DNA of 11,575 bases from RPQK01 sp041946865 (GTDB lineage: Bacteria; Acidobacteriota; UBA6911; RPQK01): contig JBHGBF010000185.1 in NCBI GenBank assembly GCA_041946865.1, positions 1-11,575 of the forward strand, given 5' to 3'. The notes under the pieces were generated by a model that was not told the DNA's origin, did not search any database, and was given only the letters and a program-made list of their open reading frames with translations. The stretch's first letter is position 1. The number at the start of each line of letters is the position of its first letter. Below are positions 5,661 to 11,575 of this stretch, one piece after another. Both the position numbers and the translations under genes were made by a program.

Positions 5661-6863
5661 ATGACTTTGAGAACGCGATTGCCGGCACTTTTGGTCCTCT
5701 TGCTGTTGTCAACGGGTCCGGCAAGGGCCCAACATGCGCTGCCCGTGGCGGACCCTTCCGCAGTCGGAATGTCGGTGGAAAGGCTGGGAAAGGTCGACTC
5801 GGTCATCAGAGAAGCGATCGAACGCGGAGAGACCCCGGGAGCCGTCGTCCTGATCGCTCACCGCGGCAGCGTCGTTTACCGCAAGGCCTTTGGGCATCGG
5901 GCGCTGGTCCCTGCCCCGGAGCCGATGACGGAAGATACCATCTTTGACGCCGCCTCGCTCACCAAGGTCCTCGCCACTGCCACCTCGATCATGATTCTCG
6001 TCGAGGACGGCAAGCTCTCCTTCACCGATACTGTCACCGGCTACATCCCCGAGTTTGCTCAAAACGATAAGGGAAAAGTCACGGTCCTGAATCTCCTGAC
6101 GCATTACTCGGGGTTGCGCCCCGACCTGGACCTCGACGAGTCCTGGGTCGGATATGACACGGCGATCTCGCTGGCCTGCCAGGAGAAGCTCGTGGCGCTG
6201 CCCGGGGAGAAGTTCATTTACAGCGACATAAACTACTTCCTTCTGGCTGATATTGTTCAAAGGGTGAGCGGCCAGACGTTCAGCGATTTCACTCGCGAAC
6301 GGATCTTCGGTCCCCTGGGAATGAAAGACACCGGGTTTCGGCCCGACCTCAGCCTGATTGGTCGCATTGCCCCTACCGAACCACGTGATCGCCTCATGCT
6401 GCGGGGCACTGTGCACGATCCCACTTCCTTTCGCATGGGAGGAGTGGCGGGGCATGCCGGGCTGTTTACAACCGCGGATGACGTGGCCATCTTTGCCCAG
6501 ATGCTGCTCGGCCAGGGGGCTCATGGCGGGGTACGCATCCTGTCTCCACTGGGCGTTCTCACCATGACCACACCTCAGTCTCCGGTAGGGATGACGGCTT
6601 TACGCGGAGTCGGCTTCGATATCCGCAGTCCCTTCAGCAGCAACCGGGGCGATCTTTTTCCGATCGGGTCTTTTGGGCATACTGGATTCACGGGTACCTC
6701 GTTGTGGATTGACCCATGGACCGAAACATTCGTGATCGTTTTCACGAGCCGACTGCATCCCGAAGGTAAGGGGAACGCTAGCCCCGTCAGGAAGAGAGTC
6801 GCATCCGTGGTGGCTGCTTCTATCCTCGAGATTCCCTCGGTTCGAGACTTCTATCGCCATTAA
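5661..6863 (+). CDS. Exported serine hydrolase, beta-lactamase (class C/EstB-like) family
   Basis: A 400-aa serine hydrolase of the beta-lactamase/penicillin-binding-protein fold. Residues 1-23 form a signal peptide (basic MTLRTR, hydrophobic LPALLVLLLL, ARA cleavage site), so it acts outside the inner membrane. Active-site motifs: SLTK (99-102) gives the nucleophile Ser99 and Lys102; YSD (187-189) stands where class C enzymes have YxN; HTG (340-342) in GHTGFTGT replaces KTG. GHAGLFTTADD (264-274) is typical of this family. Members include carboxylesterases, D-amino acid peptidases and cell-wall hydrolases; true beta-lactam resistance is not implied, and the substrate is unknown. The ATG has GAGG only 4 nt upstream. 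The stop overlaps the next start as TAATG, so the two genes are likely coupled. Confidence 0.9.
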   Translation: MTLRTRLPALLVLLLLSTGPARAQHALPVADPSAVGMSVERLGKVDSVIREAIERGETPGAVVLIAHRGSVVYRKAFGHRALVPAPEPMTEDTIFDAASLTKVLATATSIMILVEDGKLSFTDTVTGYIPEFAQNDKGKVTVLNLLTHYSGLRPDLDLDESWVGYDTAISLACQEKLVALPGEKFIYSDINYFLLADIVQRVSGQTFSDFTRERIFGPLGMKDTGFRPDLSLIGRIAPTEPRDRLMLRGTVHDPTSFRMGGVAGHAGLFTTADDVAIFAQMLLGQGAHGGVRILSPLGVLTMTTPQSPVGMTALRGVGFDIRSPFSSNRGDLFPIGSFGHTGFTGTSLWIDPWTETFVIVFTSRLHPEGKGNASPVRKRVASVVAASILEIPSVRDFYRH

Positions 6864-7318
6864 TGTCTCAACATTGCCCGGTCTGCAAAACCAGGTTATG
6901 GACTGATCCCATTTTCACGCCGTCTCGGCTGGTCTGTCCGCGCTGCGGGGCGGTTTTCAAGCCTACTGTTCCCTGGGCGGCCTTCCGGATTCTGGTGCTG
7001 ATCGTCCTGGTCCTCAGCGTTACCCTGATCTTCTTCCTGGCGCGCCATAAGCCCTGGCTGGTGGCCTTTCTGGCTGTCCTGCTGCTGTTTCTCTGGTTTC
7101 TGCCTCGACTGGTCAATCTCCAGCATATTTCCACTGAGCTTGGGCTTTCGGAAGGAGTGATCGACCCCGATCGCATGCGCCTGAAATTCAACGACAAGCT
7201 CGCCGAGAAGCGCGAACAGGCGCAGGAAGAAAAGGCCTTCCGGACCCTGCTGTACCTGACGCTGCTCGTTATTGTCCTGGCCTTGGCTCTGGTTTGGGTC
7301 TTCCGCGGATTCGCCTGA
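6863..7318 (+). CDS. Membrane protein with N-terminal zinc ribbon (unknown function)
   Basis: A 151-aa protein I cannot assign to a named family. The N-terminus has two CxxC knuckles, CPVC (C5/C8) and CPRC (C25/C28), spaced as in a small zinc ribbon. Hydrophobic segments lie at about 38-60, 64-82 and 127-147. The 45-residue loop between the second and third (83-126) is charged and probably helical (KFNDKLAEKREQAQEEKAF). Three membrane passes would put the zinc ribbon and the C-terminus on opposite sides. The start overlaps the stop of the serine hydrolase by one base (TAATG), so the two proteins are made together and may work together. The rarity of stops and consistent composition support a real gene. 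Confidence 0.8.
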   Translation: MSQHCPVCKTRLWTDPIFTPSRLVCPRCGAVFKPTVPWAAFRILVLIVLVLSVTLIFFLARHKPWLVAFLAVLLLFLWFLPRLVNLQHISTELGLSEGVIDPDRMRLKFNDKLAEKREQAQEEKAFRTLLYLTLLVIVLALALVWVFRGFA

Positions 7319-7334
7319 TTTATACTGATAGAAC

Positions 7335-7808
7335 ATGGCTCGAAGAAAAGACCTGTACGAAGAGCTGCTCAGGGAGGTGGATGCGGTCCTGGATGGCGAG
7401 CCGGATCCCATCGTCTGGATGGCCAGCCTCTCCTGCCTGATCAAGCAGAAGCTCGGTTTCTTCTGGGTCGGCTTCTATCGCATGGTGGATGAGCGACTTT
7501 GCATCGGGCCGTATCAGGGCACGCTCGGCTGCCTTCGGATCGGTCTGAACAAGGGTGTATGCGGGACCGCAGCCGTCAAGCGGCAGACGCTGCTGGTCCC
7601 TGACGTTCATCAGTTTCCTGGACATATCGCCTGTGACGCCAACTCCGAGTCCGAAATCGTGGTGCCGGTTTTTGACCGCCAGGAGCGGCTGCGCGCCGTG
7701 CTGGATATCGACTCTGACAAGCTGAACGACTTCAGCGCGGTCGACCAGCATTACCTGGAGCGGCTGGTCGCCCGGATGAAGGATGTCGAGTGGACAAAAA
7801 GGAGCTGA
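7335..7808 (+). CDS. msrC: Free methionine-(R)-sulfoxide reductase (GAF domain)
   Basis: fRMsr (MsrC/YebR) reduces free methionine-R-sulfoxide using thioredoxin, a cytoplasmic repair enzyme for oxidised methionine. It is 157 aa, a single GAF domain. Family signatures are clear: WVGFYR (44-49), LCIGPYQGTLGCLRI (55-69), GVCGTAA (74-80), DVHQFPGHIACDANSESEIVVPV (90-112) and LDIDS (123-127). The three redox cysteines C66, C76 and C100 have spacings of 10 and 24 residues, equal to C84/C94/C118 of the E. coli enzyme. TATACT at 7321-7326 is a possible -10 only 8 nt before the ATG; there is no Shine-Dalgarno sequence. The last 19 nt overlap queG. Confidence 0.95.
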   Translation: MARRKDLYEELLREVDAVLDGEPDPIVWMASLSCLIKQKLGFFWVGFYRMVDERLCIGPYQGTLGCLRIGLNKGVCGTAAVKRQTLLVPDVHQFPGHIACDANSESEIVVPVFDRQERLRAVLDIDSDKLNDFSAVDQHYLERLVARMKDVEWTKRS

Positions 7809-8917
7809 CTTCCTGCATTCGAGAGGAGGGCCTGAAGCTCGGCTTCAGTGCCGTTGGCGTCGCCGCTGCCGAACCACTGGCCGGCGATCTCTTTCGAGAG
7901 TGGCTCCGGCGCGGCTATCACGCCGAAATGGCCTACATGGCCAGGGACCCGGAACGACGGCTCGATCCCGCTCAAGTTCTCCCGGGCGCCCGATCCGTGA
8001 TCTGCACGGCGCTGCTCTATCGATATCCGGAACCGGCGGAGAAGCAGGACCCGGCCGCCGCGCAGGGGCGGATCTCGTGCTACGCCCAAGGAATCGACTA
8101 TCACTTCGTCCTGCAGAAAAAGCTCGAGACTTTCGCCGGCGTAATCGGCCGCCTCAGTCCCAACTCGCGAGCTCGAATTTACGTCGACACCGGGGTCGTT
8201 CTCGAGAAGTCGTGGGCCCAGAAAGCGGGGATCGGCTGGCAGGGGAAGAACACGAACATCCTGAATCGCCGGCTCGGCTCCTGGTTCTTCCTCGGAGAGA
8301 TTCTGACGGACCTCGAGCTGGAGTACGACGAGCCCGTACCTGATTACTGCGGTTCTTGCACCAGATGCATCGAGGCGTGTCCGACCGGCGCGCTCGAACC
8401 GTATGTGCTCGACAGTCGCCGGTGCATTTCCTACCTGACCATTGAGAACCGGGGGGATATCCCCGAAGAGCTTCGGGAAGGCACCGGAGACTGGATCTTC
8501 GGGTGCGACATCTGCCAGGAGGTCTGTCCCTGGAACCGCAAATCTCCTTCTTCGTTGATCGCCGAATTCCAGGCGGACCCGAGATCGTCCCAGACAAACC
8601 TGGCGGTCCTGACTGATCTGACTCCCGAAGATTTCGCAGAGCGGTACCGCCGCAGCGCCATCAGGAGAGCCAGGTGGCGCGGGCTTTTGCGTAACGTCGC
8701 CATTGCGCTCGGTAATGCACGAGATCCGGAGGCCGTGCCTGCCCTCGGAGGCCTTCTTGGCCATGGCGACGCCCTGGTGCGCCGGCATGCCGCCTGGGCG
8801 CTCGCGCAAATCGGCAGTGAGGAGGCGTTCTCGCTGTTGGAAAAAAGAAGAGCGGTCGAGACCGACCGGGAGACCGGCGAGGCGCTTGAGAAGCTGCTGT
8901 CGGGGCGCCGGAAATAG
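7790..8917 (+). CDS. queG: Epoxyqueuosine reductase QueG
   Basis: QueG performs the last step of queuosine synthesis, reducing epoxyqueuosine to queuosine in tRNA wobble position 34 with cobalamin and two [4Fe-4S] clusters. It is 375 aa, as in E. coli (379). The N-terminal cobalamin-binding region contains VDTGVVLEKSWAQKAGIGWQ (132-151), with Asp133 at the site of the proposed proton donor; most homologues have VDTGPVLE, so Pro is Val here. The ferredoxin part has CGSCTRCIEACP (187-198), Cys212 and CDICQEVCPW (239-248), enough for two clusters. The C-terminus (about 285-370) holds HEAT-like helices. The GTG start overlaps msrC by 19 nt, with AAGGA 6 nt upstream. No other queuosine gene is in the window. 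It ends 9 bp from the convergent eRF1-like gene. Confidence 0.96.
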   Translation: MDKKELTSCIREEGLKLGFSAVGVAAAEPLAGDLFREWLRRGYHAEMAYMARDPERRLDPAQVLPGARSVICTALLYRYPEPAEKQDPAAAQGRISCYAQGIDYHFVLQKKLETFAGVIGRLSPNSRARIYVDTGVVLEKSWAQKAGIGWQGKNTNILNRRLGSWFFLGEILTDLELEYDEPVPDYCGSCTRCIEACPTGALEPYVLDSRRCISYLTIENRGDIPEELREGTGDWIFGCDICQEVCPWNRKSPSSLIAEFQADPRSSQTNLAVLTDLTPEDFAERYRRSAIRRARWRGLLRNVAIALGNARDPEAVPALGGLLGHGDALVRRHAAWALAQIGSEEAFSLLEKRRAVETDRETGEALEKLLSGRRK

Positions 8918-8926
8918 ACTGGCCTC

Positions 8927-10060
8927 TCAGAACTTGAGCAACGCGCCCACCCCGCCCAGGTGATCCAGAAACGAAGGTTCTGAAAGCACTTCGATCTTAA
9001 CCCCTTGATGTCGGGCCAGCTTCTCCATCTGGTTTCGCAAATCGACGTCGGCGGTCGCCGTTCGGCAGTAAATGCACTCGGTTGTCACGCTGCTGAAGAG
9101 CGAAGCGCACTTCGGGCACTTCCTGCCCCGTTCTGCAAACTGTCCGCTGAGGATCAACGTCTGCACCTTGGCCTGCTGCAAGTGAAACAATGTGTTCTCG
9201 ACCCCGGCGCATGACAGATAATCCTGCGAGAGGCGATCGTAAAGCTGCTCGAGAGCCTGTCGGGCCGGCGTTTGCTGGAGTCGGTGGACTTCCGCCAGTA
9301 CACGCTCGATCAGCAGGTCGTCAGGAGTGGCGGCCGGGACATTCTGAGTGAGCAGGACCTGCTTATCAATCTCCGGAGGGAGGAGCTTGCGAAGCTCGGC
9401 TATGTTGGCCTGCGTGCCGAGCAGAACCAGTCCCTGAGTTTTCTCCGCCCGCATCAAGCTCTCGATCGCTTCGGCTACGTCCCGCAGGAAGTGCTGAACG
9501 ACGTCCCGTTCCCGGCGCTCGTATCGAACCCGGGACGAGCTTCCGGCCTGATTTCGGGGCGGAACCGAAGGGTTCACGAGCTGGCGCTTCCGTGTGATGT
9601 CGGTCAAATAAACACTCAGGATGCGCGCCGTCTGCTGATCAAAGACAGTCACGCAGAAGTGGAGATTCCGCTGAAAAAGCTCGATCAGAACATCCAGGTT
9701 CGGCGCCCGGGAGGCGGCGATCTTGTTGCGGACGGGGACCGGTAACTGAAGAGCCTTGAAATAGCCTCGCGCGGTGCTCGAGAACAGGGCTATGCCGCGG
9801 GTGCCCTTTTCCAGGCTGTAAGCCAGGAACTGTTCGATCCGAGCAATGTTCTCGCGCAGTTCCCGAACGCCGCCCTCGCCTTTTGCCGCCGCAATCACCG
9901 GGACCAGCTCCCCTACCTTTTGCTTCAGGTAGATCGGATGGACCCGGTGTCCCTCGGTGTTGACTGAGGTGTCGAGGTACAGGCTGACGAACAGGCGGTC
10001 CGATTCCTCCACATTCAGTAACTCTTCCAGCAGGGTCGCGATCTCGTCCTGCAGGGTCAT
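8927..10060 (-). CDS. eRF1-like protein (bacterial archaeo-eukaryotic release factor, baeRF/Vms1-like)
   Basis: A 377-aa protein laid out like an archaeo-eukaryotic release factor. Region 1-140 is an N-terminal domain (DRLFVSLYLDTSVNTEGHR). The middle domain (about 140-275) begins TVFDQQTARILSVYL. Its loop PRNQAGSSSRVRYERRERD (168-186) occupies the place of eRF1's GGQ loop and following helix, but lacks GGQ. The C-terminal L7Ae-like domain ends in HLGGVGALLKF and carries an inserted zinc ribbon, CPKC (C315/C318) and CIYC (C329/C332). From knowledge of baeRF and Vms1/VLRF1 proteins, a role in ribosome rescue or peptidyl-tRNA handling is possible but unproven. I chose the ATG at 10060 because GGA lies 9 nt upstream; a TTG at 10069 would add three residues. 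The gene is divergent from glgC. Confidence 0.8.
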   Translation of the reverse strand: MTLQDEIATLLEELLNVEESDRLFVSLYLDTSVNTEGHRVHPIYLKQKVGELVPVIAAAKGEGGVRELRENIARIEQFLAYSLEKGTRGIALFSSTARGYFKALQLPVPVRNKIAASRAPNLDVLIELFQRNLHFCVTVFDQQTARILSVYLTDITRKRQLVNPSVPPRNQAGSSSRVRYERRERDVVQHFLRDVAEAIESLMRAEKTQGLVLLGTQANIAELRKLLPPEIDKQVLLTQNVPAATPDDLLIERVLAEVHRLQQTPARQALEQLYDRLSQDYLSCAGVENTLFHLQQAKVQTLILSGQFAERGRKCPKCASLFSSVTTECIYCRTATADVDLRNQMEKLARHQGVKIEVLSEPSFLDHLGGVGALLKF

Positions 10061-10140
10061 AGCGGTCAATCCATCACGTGCATTGGCCCCCCAATCTTAG
10101 CATCTCAAACGCCCGAAAGTCCGCTCGTATCAGGCGTCTA

Positions 10141-10184
10141 GGAGCGGGCGCTCCGAGTAGCCTTTCTTAACGCTATGCTAAAAT
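10141..10184 (+). promoter_or_regulatory. Possible glgC promoter region with small hairpin
   Basis: TAAAAT (10179-10184) could be a -10 element placing transcription start at or next to the glgC GTG (10191), a leaderless arrangement. The -35 is poor. An inverted repeat GGAGC/GCTCC with a 4-nt loop (10141-10154) lies about 25 bp upstream and could be an operator. ATTGG/CCAAT around CCCC (10082-10095) lies nearer the divergent gene's start. Confidence 0.35.
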
Positions 10185-10190
10185 GGGCCT

Positions 10191-11444
10191 GTGAAAGACA
10201 TTCTTGGGCTGATCCTGGGTGGGGGCAAGGGAACTCGCCTTTTCCCACTGACGTTGGTCCGTTCCAAACCCGCCGTTCCCCTCGGAGGCAAGTACCGGCT
10301 GATCGACATTCCGATCAGCAACTGCATCAACTCAGGTATCAACAAGATCTTTGTCCTCACACAATACAATTCGGCGTCGCTGCACAGGCACATCACCCAA
10401 ACCTACAAATTCGGGTTTTTTTCGCAGGGATTTGTCGATATTCTGGCAGCCGAGCAGACACCCGAGAGTATCCACTGGTTTCAGGGAACGGCCGATGCTG
10501 TTCGGCAGACACTGAGGCACATCCTCACTTACAACGTGAAGTACATCCTGATCCTGTCCGGGGATCAGCTCTACCGCATGGACTATGGCAAGCTGGTGGA
10601 GCAGCACCTGGCCCGGAAGGCCGACATCTCGGTGTGCGTAATCCCCGTGGAGGAAACCAAAGCCTCCGCCTTCGGTATCCTGAAGATGGAAAAGAACGGT
10701 CGGATGACCGAGTTCAATGAAAAGCCCAAGGACAAGAAGGCCATCGACCGTCTGAAGGTCGACGTCCAGACGTGGAAGGAATCAGGGGTGAGCAGCGAGA
10801 AGCCGTTACTGGCTTCCATGGGCATTTACCTGTTCCATACCGACATTCTCGTGGAGGTCCTTAAAGACGAGACGAAACTCGATTTTGGACGGGATATCAT
10901 CCCGGCCGCCCTGGCCAACTACAATGTGTACGGCTACATTTTCAACGGCTACTGGGAAGATATAGGAACCATCGGCGCGTTTTACCGGGCGAACCTCGAC
11001 CTGACCGCGGAGTGTCCCCAGTTCAACTTCTATGACCCCCAGGCGCCGATTTACACGCACCCGCGTTTTCTGCCGGCCAGTCGCATGGAGAACTGCCAGA
11101 TCGAGACCAGCATCATTTCCGAGGGTTGCTCAATCAGGGACGCGAAAATCGTCAACTCCGTCATCGGCATCCGCACCTTTGTCGACCGGCAAGCCGAAAT
11201 CTCTAACAGCCTCGTGATGGGCGCGGACTTCTACGATACCAATTCCCTGTCCATCCCGGTCGGAATTGGGAGCAACAGCACAATCAGGGACGCAATCGTC
11301 GACAAGAACGCGCGGATCGGACGCAATGTCCGAATAGAGAACAGCCGCAAGCTTAGAGATTTCGACGGCGGGAACTACTATATCCGCGAAGGTCTCGTCA
11401 TCATTCCCAAAAACGCTGTCATCGAAGACGGGACCGTGATTTGA
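10191..11444 (+). CDS. glgC: Glucose-1-phosphate adenylyltransferase (ADP-glucose pyrophosphorylase)
   Basis: GlgC makes ADP-glucose from glucose-1-phosphate and ATP, the committed step of bacterial glycogen synthesis. It is 417 aa. Nucleotidyltransferase motifs: GGGKGTRLFPLT (10-21), KPAVPLGGKYRLIDIPISNC (26-45), SGDQLYRMDY (123-132), FNEKPK (175-180, glucose-1-phosphate site) and YWEDIGTIGAF (254-264). The C-terminal left-handed beta-helix (about 295-417) has hexapeptide-like repeats. The wording WFQGTADAVRQ, YTHPRFLP, DKNARIG and PKNAVIEDGT is that of cyanobacterial and plant enzymes rather than enterobacterial GlgC. The GTG start is set by the family N-terminus; there is no Shine-Dalgarno sequence. 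No other glycogen gene is adjacent. It is transcribed away from the eRF1-like gene. Confidence 0.96.
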   Translation: MKDILGLILGGGKGTRLFPLTLVRSKPAVPLGGKYRLIDIPISNCINSGINKIFVLTQYNSASLHRHITQTYKFGFFSQGFVDILAAEQTPESIHWFQGTADAVRQTLRHILTYNVKYILILSGDQLYRMDYGKLVEQHLARKADISVCVIPVEETKASAFGILKMEKNGRMTEFNEKPKDKKAIDRLKVDVQTWKESGVSSEKPLLASMGIYLFHTDILVEVLKDETKLDFGRDIIPAALANYNVYGYIFNGYWEDIGTIGAFYRANLDLTAECPQFNFYDPQAPIYTHPRFLPASRMENCQIETSIISEGCSIRDAKIVNSVIGIRTFVDRQAEISNSLVMGADFYDTNSLSIPVGIGSNSTIRDAIVDKNARIGRNVRIENSRKLRDFDGGNYYIREGLVIIPKNAVIEDGTVI

Positions 11445-11478
11445 ACTGACATGCCGGCAGACTGACAGACGGCCGGAT

Positions 11479-11497
11479 GTGACGGCTGCGCTGTCAC
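11479..11497 (+). other. Hairpin downstream of glgC
   Basis: GTGACGGC, a 3-nt loop and GCTGTCAC form an 8-bp stem with one G-U pair, 35 nt after the glgC stop. There is no T-tract, so it is a structured 3' region rather than a terminator on its own. Confidence 0.4.
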
Positions 11498-11510
11498 TCT
11501 GGACTTTGGC

Positions 11511-11540
11511 GAAAACAAACAGATGTGTGAACATCTTTTA
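11511..11540 (+). terminator. Candidate intrinsic terminator of glgC
   Basis: AGATGT (11521-11526), a GTGA tetraloop of the stable GNRA type, and ACATCT (11531-11536), followed by TTT and preceded by an A-rich stretch (11511-11519). The 6-bp stem is AT-rich and the T-run is short, so it is a modest terminator about 75 nt after the stop. Confidence 0.45.
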
Positions 11541-11575
11541 CGCCGAAGGCGTTAGGCAAGACAGCCCAGGGTTGG
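11540..11575. repeat. Edge of a probable dispersed palindromic element
   Basis: ACGCC-GAA-GGCGT (11540-11552) is a tight palindrome, followed by a segment ending CAGCCCAGGGTTGG at the window edge. I recall similar CGCCGAAGGCG...AGCCCAGGGT intergenic repeats from several GC-rich genomes, in which a CCCTGGG arm follows. Only the left part is visible, so this is tentative. Confidence 0.35.

Noticed and set aside
5709..6524. Minus-strand open frame opposite the serine hydrolase
   Set aside because: Antisense to a gene with signal peptide and active-site motifs; no support of its own.
5661..6863. Antibiotic-resistance beta-lactamase
   Set aside because: The fold and SLTK motif are shared with many esterases and peptidases, and YSD/HTG differ from class C YxN/KTG, so resistance cannot be inferred.
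7751..8809. Long minus-strand open frame opposite queG
   Set aside because: Antisense to a clear QueG with all its iron-sulfur motifs; no family features of its own.
11445..11476. 16-bp tandem duplication starting ACTGACA after glgC
   Set aside because: Only the first 7 bases and scattered GC-rich bases agree, too little to call a repeat.

Overview
This is an ordinary-looking stretch of bacterial chromosome, fairly GC-rich and densely packed. It carries a conserved housekeeping block and a looser second half of redox, regulatory and translation-related genes. The gene order rplU-rpmA-obg-nadD-rsfS-rlmH, the frequent GTG and TTG starts, the 8-bp GTGACAGG-type repeat, an Obg without a C-terminal extension and a GlgC of cyanobacterial/plant type would fit Acidobacteriota or a neighbouring deep-branching Gram-negative group. 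That placement is inference; there is no rRNA or other phylogenetic marker in the window to settle it.

Layout. (1) 1-2917, + strand: a consensus sigma-70-type promoter (77-106) drives rplU (L21) and rpmA (L27). They are followed by a 150-bp inverted array of 8-bp repeats, then obg, nadD and rsfS, which overlap each other and form a ribosome-assembly/NAD operon. (2) 2918-3203: a 286-bp non-coding spacer with palindromes and degenerate repeats, ending in a promoter next to the rlmH start. (3) 3204-4857, + strand: rlmH (23S rRNA pseudouridine methyltransferase), a small DksA/TraR-type zinc-finger protein, and a ComF-type phosphoribosyltransferase. (4) 4898-5419, - strand: an XRE-family regulator converging on comF. 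(5) 5420-5660: non-coding, with two hairpins and a faint tRNA-like look. (6) 5661-8917, + strand: a secreted serine beta-lactamase-fold hydrolase, a zinc-ribbon membrane protein, free methionine-R-sulfoxide reductase and epoxyqueuosine reductase QueG, in two tightly packed pairs. (7) 8927-10060, - strand: an eRF1-like (baeRF/Vms1-type) protein converging on queG. (8) 10191-11444, + strand: glgC, then a possible terminator and the edge of what looks like a dispersed repeat.

Functional theme: much of the window serves the ribosome and translation (L21, L27, Obg, RsfS, RlmH, QueG for tRNA wobble modification, an eRF1-like protein), with a DksA-like factor that could link transcription to nutritional state. 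NadD, MsrC and GlgC add cofactor, redox-repair and glycogen functions.

The most unusual things are at DNA level. comF is bracketed by two perfect inverted repeats: a 15-bp one with the ATG in its loop, and a 20-bp one that holds the stop codons of both comF and the convergent XRE gene. At protein level the eRF1-like protein, with a non-canonical loop where GGQ would sit, is the best lead. I found no CRISPR array, transposase, phage gene or clear new multi-gene defence system.
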